Source: Candidatus Electrothrix communis
GTDB taxonomy: Bacteria > Desulfobacterota > Desulfobulbia > Desulfobulbales > Desulfobulbaceae
Length of the DNA: 64,000 nucleotides
Reading direction: 5' to 3'
Assembly (NCBI GenBank): GCA_030644725.1
Contig: CP130629.1
Location: forward strand, 1,109,572 to 1,173,571
Within the stretch, counting starts at the first letter, position 1, and the number at the start of each line of letters is the position of its first letter. The position numbers were made by a program, and so were the translations under genes. Of this stretch, positions 17,931 to 26,004 are shown piece by piece. The notes below the pieces were generated by a model, which saw only the letters and a program-made list of their open reading frames with translations, was not told where the DNA came from and made no database searches.

Positions 17931-18467
17931 CTAACCTTTAACAACCACCTTGTAGCTCTGCTTAGTGACCGCACCTTTGTCGTCCGCTATCTCAATATCA
18001 AGGGTGAACTTGCCGGAAGGTATGTCCAATTCACGGGCCACGACTTCCTGCCCCTGAATGTACGGAGCCAGTCGATCCGTCAGATCTTTTTTAACAAGAA
18101 ATTTTCTGCCGATGACCCTCAACGAACCCATATTTACCGGTTCACCTGCACTGACAAAACGAAGATGAAGAGAGGTCGGCGTCACCATGATCACATCGTC
18201 CTGATTTTTCGCTTTCGGCTCAACCAATTCGATGACCGGGCCGTCCGGCATAAAACCTTTCGTGGCTGAATACGCCTCTTCCTCCTGCATCTGCTTCCAC
18301 TCGGTATCGTTGTAGCGCAGGAGTTCGGCCTCATCCCGAGTAAACAAGGCCGCAGCCATGGCCGAAGAGGCTATAATCCCTGCGGTTAGCCAGACCGACA
18401 GAAGAAGAGCAGGAAGAAAAAATCGAAATGACATTGATCGGCGTTGATTTCTCTGTAGAATATTCAT
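17931..18467 (-). CDS. exported protein of unknown function
   Basis: The start at 18467 follows GAGAGGTGG; a longer frame to 18545 lacks a ribosome site. The 178-aa product has a signal peptide (FFLPALLLSVWLTAGIIASS). The mature part contains VIMVTPTSLHLRFVSAGEP and SGKFTLDIEIADDKGAVTKQ, which look like one Ig-like beta-sandwich domain. No family is recognised with certainty. It lies 76 bp upstream of the caspase gene on the same strand and probably shares its transcript. Confidence 0.75.
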   Translation of the reverse strand: MNILQRNQRRSMSFRFFLPALLLSVWLTAGIIASSAMAAALFTRDEAELLRYNDTEWKQMQEEEAYSATKGFMPDGPVIELVEPKAKNQDDVIMVTPTSLHLRFVSAGEPVNMGSLRVIGRKFLVKKDLTDRLAPYIQGQEVVARELDIPSGKFTLDIEIADDKGAVTKQSYKVVVKG

Positions 18468-18567
18468 ATTAGCCACCTCTCTTTCATATAAGTTTCTCAA
18501 ATCTCTTTTCACGAAGCCGACACGGACCAGACCGGGCCAGCACACAGTTCCATGCCTGAAAACAAAT

Positions 18568-18589
18568 ATCCCCCGGCAAGGCGGGGGAT
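18568..18589 (-). terminator. intrinsic terminator
   Basis: ATCCCCCG and CGGGGGAT form an 8-bp stem with a 6-base loop. On the minus strand it is followed by ATTTGTTTTC. It sits just after the YgdI-like lipoprotein stop and separates that gene pair from the caspase series. Confidence 0.7.
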
Positions 18590-18601
18590 GGGCAACAAAA
18601 A

Positions 18602-18829
18602 TCAGTCCTCACTGATAACCGAAACTTCGTCCTGTTTCAGCAGAACTTTCTGACCGGCAACGGTTGTGAACTTGACATATCTGTCATCCGTAATATCCGG
18701 TGCGCTTTTCGTTTGAAATTCTCTGCTGTCTTTTGTCCTGATGGTGTATGTCGAGCTGCATCCGACGCTCAAAACAAGAATTGCGACACCGCTCAGTCCG
18801 GCAGTAAGAATCTTGACTGTTTTTTTCAT
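18602..18829 (-). CDS. small lipoprotein, YgdI/YgdR-like (DUF903)
   Basis: 75 aa with a lipobox (VLSVGCSS) and a short SH3-like beta domain, YTIRTKDSREFQTKSAPDI followed by VLLKQDEVSVISED. This matches the YgdI/YgdR family in length and in the ending motif. The role is unknown; members are outer- or inner-membrane lipoproteins. It is 33 bp downstream of the beta-barrel gene and ends at a terminator. Confidence 0.8.
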   Translation of the reverse strand: MKKTVKILTAGLSGVAILVLSVGCSSTYTIRTKDSREFQTKSAPDITDDRYVKFTTVAGQKVLLKQDEVSVISED

Positions 18830-18862
18830 AAAACCCCTCCTCTGAAAGTAATCCGTTCTGTC

Positions 18863-19738
18863 TTAAAAGACATAACTTAGAGTAAAGCGAAGGGTATACG
18901 CATCTTCCTCGATAGTCATCTTGGTATCTGATGAAGCAAAGTCCCCACCATTAAAGGAATCGGCTACCGTAAAGTCTTCAAAACTATATGAGTACCAATC
19001 AGCCGAAATATCATAGTTCAATGAATCAGTCAGAAAACCTTTCCACGTCAGTCCGAGGTTGGCACCGGAACTCGTCCCCCCTTCAGAGTCAATGAGATAG
19101 CTTGTGTTGTCTTCACGCTGCTTTCCACCGTCCATCTCACCGTCCAGCCAAGCATATCCCGCTTTAATTGAGAACATATTACTTTCAAAGATCGTCCAGC
19201 CATAGGACAGGCCGAGAAACCATCCCGAAGAAGTAAAGTCATAATCCCATCTTACCTCCCCTTGAGGAGTACCGGACTCTCTGCCAGCCATTGATATTTC
19301 ATGCCCTTTCCAACCGCCAAAAACAGAAAGGCTGGCCCATATATTATATCCTACTGTAAGGGCATAATCAGCGACGTCAAAATCCCAGTCCACAAGTTGA
19401 TCAGAAGCATTACCATAGTAATCATAAGCTTGGTAAGCATACTCGTCACTGGCCTCGGTGCTTTGCTGAAAAAAAGCATCCAGATAAAAACGGTTATAGG
19501 CAAGTGTAGCTCCGACGGTACCTAATAGTAAATTACCCTGCATATCAGCAATGGTACGCTCTCCCGGAGGGCCGCCGTAGCCGTCCAAAAGTCCGCTGCC
19601 CTCGGCAAGCCATGTAAGGCTGTAATCACTGTATCCAACACTGGCTCGCGGTATCAAACTGATATCAGAAGCAAAACCATTCTGAGCAACAAGAAGAGAA
19701 CTGCCCGCCAATACGGTCATTATCATTTTCTTCTTCAT
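18863..19738 (-). CDS. outer-membrane beta-barrel protein
   Basis: 291 aa with a cleavable signal (MTVLAGSSLLVAQNGFAS). The rest alternates polar and aromatic residues in strands (ALTVGYNIWASLSVFGGWKG, WFLGLSYGWTIFESNMFSIK, YDISADWYSYSF) and ends in Phe (LRFTLSYVF), the usual signal for outer-membrane insertion. No specific porin or transport family is clear. It is transcribed away from the repeat-tailed caspase. Confidence 0.75.
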   Translation of the reverse strand: MKKKMIMTVLAGSSLLVAQNGFASDISLIPRASVGYSDYSLTWLAEGSGLLDGYGGPPGERTIADMQGNLLLGTVGATLAYNRFYLDAFFQQSTEASDEYAYQAYDYYGNASDQLVDWDFDVADYALTVGYNIWASLSVFGGWKGHEISMAGRESGTPQGEVRWDYDFTSSGWFLGLSYGWTIFESNMFSIKAGYAWLDGEMDGGKQREDNTSYLIDSEGGTSSGANLGLTWKGFLTDSLNYDISADWYSYSFEDFTVADSFNGGDFASSDTKMTIEEDAYTLRFTLSYVF

Positions 19739-20255
19739 AACTTCTCCTTTATCTCATTTTTTATGGAACGTGAACGTGAACGTATTATTATTAAATATAT
19801 TATGGAAAAAGCTTTTTCTTTTTGCAAGAAAAAATAAAAAAACTATTTTTTATCCTCATCTCCTTCTTTGTCTTTAGGTAAAATACCTTTAATATAAACT
19901 TGTTAAAGATATAAAGGTTGTAAAACAGTCTCGGGCAACAGTATGTTCGGCAAAACATCCTTCTGTACTACAAGGTAACATTTTCCCTAATCCGTTCGTT
20001 TGTACAAAACAGATTAATCCGATACAATTGAATGGATACCTACATAACCCCCAGGCACGGGACAGGATTGTCGGCTTCGTTATTAATGATTAAAAATAGC
20101 TGACAAACAGTGTGATAATGGCCTGCACGGACTTGACAAACCGATCACGCTTGTCCCGCCCTTAAATCGGCAGCTGATTATAATTTGCAAAAATCATTGG
20201 ACGCAGCTTTTTAAAACCATAGAAAACAATAGAGTTAATTCAATATACAGACAAG
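19739..20255. other. 517-bp divergent intergenic region
   Basis: AT-rich spacer between the divergent barrel and caspase genes. It starts with a short tandem GAACGT repeat (near 19767-19782) and has A/T tracts, but no gene, tRNA or clear riboswitch. Both promoters must lie here; none is assigned. Confidence 0.5.
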
Positions 20256-22139
20256 ATGAACATACCTTTATTCAAAAAGATACTTTGGGGAATTACTTGC
20301 GCAACAATACTCTGCCCGGCTCTCCTTCATGCCCAAGATCAAAGAAAAGTTTTTGATTCTCAAGGCGTTGAACAGTTACTGTACCTTCAAAGTCACGCCT
20401 TATTGATCGGCGCTTCGGATTATACAGCCGGTTGGCCTGATCTTCCGGGGGTAGAAGAAGACATTGATGCTGTAGAAAAAATTTTAAAACAACACAATTT
20501 TACCATTACCAAAGTTTCTAATCCGGACAGAAAGGCCTTGGATGCCGCCCTTGAACAATTTATCCATGATTACGGACTGGATGAGGGGAACAGATTACTT
20601 GTCTATTTTGCCGGACATGGATACACCGTCACCAAAAAATATGGTGAGGAAATGGGATATATTGTCCCGGTTGACGCCCCGAGCCCGCATAATGACGAAA
20701 AAGGGTTTATCGGTAAAGCCATGCCTATTGAGCGTATTGAACTTTTTGCTAAAAGAATTGATGCCAAACATGCGCTCTTTATTTTTGACAGCTGCTTTTC
20801 CGGTGCCATCTTTTCATTGTCGCGGGCAATACCCGCAAGTATCACCGATAAAACCTCGAAACCGGTGCGACAGTTTATAACTTCGGGCGATGCAGACGAA
20901 GAAGTACCTGATATTAGCGTGTTTAGACAGCAATTTGTCTCAGCTTTATCCGGAGAGGGGGACAGTAACGGCGACGGGTATCTTACCGGCAGCGAATTAG
21001 GCTCTTTTCTAACAGATACTGTTATCAATTATTCAGAAAACACCCAACATCCGCAATATGGAAAAATACGCAATCGCCACCTGAACAAAGGAGACTTTGT
21101 TTTTATCCTTCCGCAAAAAAAAACATCCGTTAAAAAAAACGTGAGGAACAATAATCAAAAAACAAATAATACCATTGGCGGGGAGGACAAGGAGCTTTCG
21201 GGACAAGCCGAGCTTATGTTTTGGGATACTATAAAAAACAGCTCAAATCCTGCTGATTTTAAAGCCTATCTGGAACAATTTCCTCAGGGAAAATTTGCAG
21301 GGCTGGCTAGAATTCGCAGCAAAGCGGCAGATATTTCAGAGGTCGGGAAACCTGCTGCAACAAAAGGCTCTGAGAGAAAAAAGGCCGATACGTCACCTCT
21401 GGATAACCGAGCAATTGAAGCTGCAAGGAAAAAGGACAAGGCCGCACGTATCGCAAGAGAACAGGAAGAGGCTAGAAAAAGAGCGGAGACTGCACGTATC
21501 GCAAGAGAACAGGAAGAGGTAAGAAAAAAAGCGGAAACTGCACGTATCGCAAGAGAACAGGAAGAGGTAAGAAAAAAAGCGGAGACTGCACGTATCGCAA
21601 GAGAACAGGAAGAGGTAAGAAAAAGAGCGGAGACTGCGCGTATCGCAAGAGAACAGGAAGAGGCAAGAAAAAAAGCGGAGACTGCGCGTATCGCAAGAGA
21701 ACAGGAAGAGGTAAGAAAAAAAGCGGAAACTGCACGTATCGCAAGAGAACAGGAAGAGGTAAGAAAAAAAGCGGAGACTGCACGTATCGCAAGAGAACAG
21801 GAAGAGGTAAGAAAAAAAGCGGAAACTGCACGTATCGCAAGAGAACAGGAAGAGGCAAGAAAAAAAGCGGAAACTGCACGTATCGCAAGAGAACAGGAAG
21901 AGGCTAGAAAAAGAGCGGAGACTGCGCGTATCGCAAGAGAACAGGAAGAGGCAAGAAAAAAAGCGGAGACTGCGCGTATCGCAAGAGAACAGGAAGAGGT
22001 AAGAAAAAAAGCGGAAACTGCACGTATCGCAAGAGAACAGGAAGAGGTAAGAAAAAAAGCGGAGGCTGCGCGTATCGCAAGAGAACAGGAAGAGGAGGGA
22101 AAGAAAAAGAAAAAACGTCGAATCATCAGTACGTTTTAA
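20256..22139 (+). CDS. exported caspase-family (C14) protein with a long charged repeat tail
   Basis: 627 aa. An N-terminal signal (ILWGITCATILCPALLHA) is followed by a caspase domain with His121 (VYFAGHGYT) and Cys180 (FIFDSCFSG), and a DSNGDGYLTGSEL loop like an EF-hand calcium site near residue 230. A WDTIKNSSNPADFKAYLEQF segment is the short helical repeat often found in bacterial caspase and sulfatase-modifying proteins. From about residue 397 to the end, 13 copies of a 16-residue unit (ARIAREQEEVRKKAET) predict one long alpha-helix or coiled coil. It is divergent from the beta-barrel gene; the next gene is convergent. Calcium control is inferred from the loop only. Confidence 0.9.
   Translation: MNIPLFKKILWGITCATILCPALLHAQDQRKVFDSQGVEQLLYLQSHALLIGASDYTAGWPDLPGVEEDIDAVEKILKQHNFTITKVSNPDRKALDAALEQFIHDYGLDEGNRLLVYFAGHGYTVTKKYGEEMGYIVPVDAPSPHNDEKGFIGKAMPIERIELFAKRIDAKHALFIFDSCFSGAIFSLSRAIPASITDKTSKPVRQFITSGDADEEVPDISVFRQQFVSALSGEGDSNGDGYLTGSELGSFLTDTVINYSENTQHPQYGKIRNRHLNKGDFVFILPQKKTSVKKNVRNNNQKTNNTIGGEDKELSGQAELMFWDTIKNSSNPADFKAYLEQFPQGKFAGLARIRSKAADISEVGKPAATKGSERKKADTSPLDNRAIEAARKKDKAARIAREQEEARKRAETARIAREQEEVRKKAETARIAREQEEVRKKAETARIAREQEEVRKRAETARIAREQEEARKKAETARIAREQEEVRKKAETARIAREQEEVRKKAETARIAREQEEVRKKAETARIAREQEEARKKAETARIAREQEEARKRAETARIAREQEEARKKAETARIAREQEEVRKKAETARIAREQEEVRKKAEAARIAREQEEEGKKKKKRRIISTF
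21444..22067 (+). repeat. 13 tandem 48-bp coding repeats
   Basis: Thirteen in-frame units of 48 bp, plus a partial fourteenth, encode the caspase tail. Variation is confined to a few codons (GAGGTA/GAGGCA/GAGGCT for EV/EA, AAA/AGA for K/R, ACT/GCT in the last). The near-identity of units indicates recent expansion or homogenisation, and copy number may vary between strains or be mis-assembled. Confidence 0.95.
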
Positions 22140-22157
22140 TACAATCCTGATAAAAAT

Positions 22158-22949
22158 CTACTTGGGTGCCACCCGAATCTCAAACAACAAAGGCCATAAC
22201 TTACCAGTCACAAAAAGACGATCGTTCACCGGATCATACATAATCCCGTTGAGCACATCGGTTTTTCCTTTCCAAATGCTCTGCACCCGAGCTGAAAGCC
22301 CGCTCAAATCAAGCCAACCAGCAACCACGCCGTCCTGCGGACGAATAATCGCAATCCGATCGGCCTGCCAGACATTGGCGTAAATAGCTCCCCGGACGTA
22401 TTCCAGCTCGTTCAACCGAGTAACCTCACCCTGATCATCCTGGACCAGAATTCGCCGCTTTTCTTCCAAGGTTTCTGGATCAAGAAAATAGAGCGAGGCT
22501 GTGCCGTCACTGACAATAAGCTCTTTACCGTTATGGGTGATCCCCCAACCTTCACGGGGATATGGCAATGATCTGATCACAGAAAACTTATCTTTATCAA
22601 ACTGGAAAATCCGCCTGCTTTTCCAGGTCAGCTGATAAATCCGCCCTTGAAAAACCGTGATCCCTTCGGCAAAATATTTCTGCCTGTAGCGCCGCTCCCG
22701 GTTCACCAGCCCGGTTTCCAGATCCACCGAGCGTAAAGAGGAGCGTCCATAGAGCCCGGTTCCCTCGTACATTCTCCCCTCATCCCAGGCCAGCCCCTGG
22801 GTAAAGGCCTTGGGATCATGGTAATATTTCCGGATCAGGGTATAGGTGTACTGCTCCGGACGGGGAATCTCTGTTTCGCCATAGATAGAACTCGCTCCGA
22901 ACAGAAGCAGAAGAAAACTTAAAATACTTAAGAGAACCCGCATACTCAT
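22158..22949 (-). CDS. glutaminyl-peptide cyclotransferase, copy 2
   Basis: 263-aa exported beta-propeller cyclotransferase, same family as 9918-10718. The start ATG at 22949 overlaps the stop of the upstream membrane-protein gene (ATGA), so this copy sits in its original, coupled arrangement and is the likely parent. The N-terminal part is nearly identical to copy 1 at DNA level; differences such as VQDDQGEVTRLNE versus VRDDQGEVARLNE lie toward the C-terminus. It converges on the caspase gene with an 18-bp gap. Confidence 0.92.
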   Translation of the reverse strand: MSMRVLLSILSFLLLLFGASSIYGETEIPRPEQYTYTLIRKYYHDPKAFTQGLAWDEGRMYEGTGLYGRSSLRSVDLETGLVNRERRYRQKYFAEGITVFQGRIYQLTWKSRRIFQFDKDKFSVIRSLPYPREGWGITHNGKELIVSDGTASLYFLDPETLEEKRRILVQDDQGEVTRLNELEYVRGAIYANVWQADRIAIIRPQDGVVAGWLDLSGLSARVQSIWKGKTDVLNGIMYDPVNDRLFVTGKLWPLLFEIRVAPK

Positions 22950-23890
22950 TGCCCCTGATGCCGCTTCAGCAGAGCCTTGATCCGCTTTTCCGTTTCCTGG
23001 CCAGACCCATGAAAAAATGCGAGCTGTTGCTTGAAATTCTGGAGAAAATGAGAGGTGATGATCAATTGAAAAAGGCAAAGAAAAAAAGAGATCACTCCGG
23101 CAAATAAGAGGAAATCCACTATGTTTTTCAAGCGATGTACTGGCAGACTATAGGTGCCGGTCATGAGAAGATAAATCAAGATATATGCATAGAGGAGCAA
23201 AGCGACTCCAGTGAGGCTGGCCTTATACAAGGGCAGGAAAAGCGAAAGAAAGCGGTAGTACAAGAGATCAGCACTGCGGATACTCTGCATGGATTGAGCA
23301 GAATACAGCATCTGCTTACGCTGTACCTCAAAAATCCTCTTTTTGAAGCGGAGCCAATTTTTTTTACTCCCGGCACAAGAGGTGAAGAGAGCCTGAAATC
23401 CTTCGCTGATCTGCTGCGTGAGCTGTTCAACCTCTTTTTGCGAAAGAATCCGCCATTGCACCTTGCTCTTCCGGTATTCTCCCCCCCCCTTCCCCCTCGT
23501 CTTGACAAATAATCTCAGGGCACTCGGCAGGTTGCGATACAGGAGCAGGACCAGAACAGCAGTACAGGGGATGATCAGGTCAATCTTGAGGTAGGTACGG
23601 AGGCTGTAGGGCAAAATCAGTACCCCGGCAGCAAAGAGAGAGATAAGAAGGAGCTTCCCGACAATTTTTGCTGTATATTTTACTTTCAGAGTCCCCGTAA
23701 AGGCGGTTCTATAATAGGGAATCATATAATCATATTGATCACCGCAAAACGAGTGATGAAGTTTGCCGATATCCCTGTTCAGCTCGACAAGGCATCGTGT
23801 CGGATTCTCGACCAAAGAAGTTTTTCGCTGTCCAACCGATAAGATCTCCTTGTGACAGTCCGGCCTCACCACCCTGCCCTGCTTCTTCAT
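22946..23890 (-). CDS. membrane protein of unknown function
   Basis: 314 aa with four hydrophobic segments in two hairpins (LLLISLFAAGVLILPYSL and IIPCTAVLVLLLY; then GVALLLYAYILIYLL and FLLFAGVISFFLCLF), separated by a basic cytoplasmic loop containing QWRILSQKEVEQLTQQ and FKKRIFEVQRKQMLY. No family is recognised. Translation is coupled to the downstream cyclotransferase by an ATGA overlap. Its last 22 codons are duplicated at 10715-10789. Confidence 0.75.
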   Translation of the reverse strand: MKKQGRVVRPDCHKEILSVGQRKTSLVENPTRCLVELNRDIGKLHHSFCGDQYDYMIPYYRTAFTGTLKVKYTAKIVGKLLLISLFAAGVLILPYSLRTYLKIDLIIPCTAVLVLLLYRNLPSALRLFVKTRGKGGGEYRKSKVQWRILSQKEVEQLTQQISEGFQALFTSCAGSKKNWLRFKKRIFEVQRKQMLYSAQSMQSIRSADLLYYRFLSLFLPLYKASLTGVALLLYAYILIYLLMTGTYSLPVHRLKNIVDFLLFAGVISFFLCLFQLIITSHFLQNFKQQLAFFHGSGQETEKRIKALLKRHQGQ

Positions 23891-23925
23891 AGTTCTCCTC
23901 TTTTTACAATTTCTTACACATGCAT

Positions 23926-25722
23926 CTAGTCAGCGAGAACCCCGCTCTCGCCCGCTGGTCTGACAGCAACCGCATGTACATCAAGCCGTTTTTTCCCCCG
24001 AAAGCACGATTCCTTCAGCCGAAAACCCAAATCCACCCTTCCCGCAACAGCCGAAGCATGTTGCTCAGCCATGAAAAAACCAATACCGCTGAGCCGAGTG
24101 CCGTTAAGGCTGAGCGAAAATTTGAGATGTTCGCGCAGGCAATGGACGTCCTCCAGCTGAACATCTCGGACAAGAAAAACCGGCTCCGGATTGCCCTCAC
24201 CAAAGGGTTCCATAAGCTGCAATCCCCGCAGGAGTTTCTGACAATTTTGGTCGTTATTCAGCAGGGCATCAACCATGATGCCCTGTTGCTGCTCATCACG
24301 CTCCATTTTTCGAACCTGATTATCAAAGAGGGAACGGAAGGTAACAAAGGCATCCTGCCGTACAGTGAGCCCCGCCGCCATAGCATGACCGCCGAAACGA
24401 AGGATCTGTTCCTGGCAAAGCTCAAGGGCCCGGTGTAAATCCAGTCCGGGCACGGAACGACCTGATCCTTTGACAACCGCTACCTCCCCCTCCTCTGAGG
24501 AATATGGCTGAGTCTCGCCGGTAAAGACCAGAGAGGGCAACTGAAAACGATCCACCATCCGGGAGGCGATAATACCGATAACCCCCAGATGCCAGTTCCT
24601 GCCATACAGCACGAGGCTTTCCATGCCCTCCTTGATCTGCTCTTCGGCCTGGCGTACTGCCTCATCCAGCACTGCCGCTTCAAGTTCTCGACGGAGAAGA
24701 TTGGCCTGCTCCAGTTCTTTTGCCAGCTCGGTCGCTGTCTTTCCTGTGCTCAGGAGGAGATCCGCAGCCAGCTGAGGCTTACCCAATCGGCCCGCAGCAT
24801 TGATCCTCGGAGCCAGCTGATAGGCAATATTTTCCGCTGTGATCAGGCCCTGCCCTGTTCCGGTGGCCTTGCACAGGGCTCGGATACCGGGCCTGCCATG
24901 CTCGCCGATAACCTCCAGCCCCGCCCTGACCAGAATGCGGTTGACCCCGGTCAAGCTCATCACATCGGCAACCGTGCCCAGAGCCACCAAATCGAGAAAA
25001 TCGCGCAGATTGAGCATGGTGTCCTTGGTCCAAACACCCAGCTCTACCAACCTGCGGCGTAGGGCCATAATCAGAAAAAAAGCCACTCCTACCCCGGATA
25101 AGCCCTTATAGACGAACGCGCAATCCTGCTGGCGTGGGTTAACCACGGCATCGGCTTGAGGAATTCTGCCCGGCTCGCTTGACGGCTGATGGTGATCCGT
25201 GATAATCACCCGGAAGCCCAGTTGCTGGGCATAGGCCACCTCTTCTGCACTGGTGATACCGCAATCCACCGTAATCAGGAGGGCAGGCATGCGCACCTTT
25301 TTCGCCAGGATGTCAACGGATTTCATGGTCAGACCATAATCATCGGTCAGCCGGTTGGGCAGATGCCAGATTGGCTTGATGTCAAGCTTGCCCAAAAAAT
25401 CGGTCAGCAGTACGGTGGCGGTAATGCCGTCCACATCGTAATCCCCGTGGATAACCACCTGGTGTCCGGCCTGGATGGTCTCGGTCAGGAGATCAACAGC
25501 TGCGTCCAGTCCTTTGAGGGCTGCGGGTGAAGGCAGTTCGGCTAGCTGGGGCTTGAGAAAGGGGGTCGCAGCTTCCGGGCTTGTCAGCCCACGTCGACAG
25601 AGGAGTTCGGCAACGACCTCTGGCAAACGGAGGTCCTGGGCCAGTTTGCGGCTGCATGCGACCTCGGAAGGTGTCATGGGCGGTGGCAGGATGTAAGGGG
25701 GCTGTTCTTCTGTGGTGGTCAA
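23926..25722 (-). CDS. recJ: single-stranded-DNA-specific exonuclease RecJ
   Basis: 5'-3' exonuclease of the DHH phosphoesterase superfamily, used in RecF-pathway recombination, mismatch and base-excision repair. The 598-aa length is typical. Motifs are complete: DYDVDG (94-99), VDCGIT, DHH (176-178), and the DHHA1-side motif INAAGRLGKPQLA and FGGHAMAAG. A C-terminal OB-like region closes the protein. It is a single gene between the membrane protein and glmS. Confidence 0.96.
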   Translation of the reverse strand: MTTTEEQPPYILPPPMTPSEVACSRKLAQDLRLPEVVAELLCRRGLTSPEAATPFLKPQLAELPSPAALKGLDAAVDLLTETIQAGHQVVIHGDYDVDGITATVLLTDFLGKLDIKPIWHLPNRLTDDYGLTMKSVDILAKKVRMPALLITVDCGITSAEEVAYAQQLGFRVIITDHHQPSSEPGRIPQADAVVNPRQQDCAFVYKGLSGVGVAFFLIMALRRRLVELGVWTKDTMLNLRDFLDLVALGTVADVMSLTGVNRILVRAGLEVIGEHGRPGIRALCKATGTGQGLITAENIAYQLAPRINAAGRLGKPQLAADLLLSTGKTATELAKELEQANLLRRELEAAVLDEAVRQAEEQIKEGMESLVLYGRNWHLGVIGIIASRMVDRFQLPSLVFTGETQPYSSEEGEVAVVKGSGRSVPGLDLHRALELCQEQILRFGGHAMAAGLTVRQDAFVTFRSLFDNQVRKMERDEQQQGIMVDALLNNDQNCQKLLRGLQLMEPFGEGNPEPVFLVRDVQLEDVHCLREHLKFSLSLNGTRLSGIGFFMAEQHASAVAGRVDLGFRLKESCFRGKKRLDVHAVAVRPAGESGVLAD

Positions 25723-26004
25723 GGTGTTAAGTTAGTTTGGTTGAGGATGATGATTTTGTTATACTTATCCCAGAGGGACATCTTTGCAATCGCCCTGGAA
25801 TTCCGGGCAAAAACACGGGCAGACACAGTGGCCTGCCCCTACGGCAAATCAGCGGGATACCGATACCCCAAAGGGGTTATATTTATCAAGCTCGAGCACC
25901 CCGAGGAGCCGGACTGGATGTATTATGTACCCAGGATGTTATCCTGGGCTGGTTATATACAGCCCCGTTGGGGCATAATAAGGCAGACCGCCGCCCCATC
26001 TTTT
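25723..26004. repeat. intergenic repeat-like region with hairpins
   Basis: No convincing gene lies between the recJ start and the glmS end. The segment contains CCCAGGAT/ATCCTGGG (3-base loop, near 25929-25947), an ACCCC/GGGGT hairpin (near 25862-25876) and a coding-like but startless plus-strand reading (DWMYYVPRMLSWAGYIQPRW). I have the impression of similar intergenic repeats in related genomes, which needs a database check. Confidence 0.4.

Noticed and set aside
21444-22067. CRISPR-like array
   Set aside because: Units are adjacent 48-bp coding repeats without spacers, in frame with the caspase.
21284-22126. 280-aa antisense ORF rich in ARAVSAFFL repeats
   Set aside because: It is the complement of the 48-bp caspase tail repeats; its open frame follows from the repeat composition.
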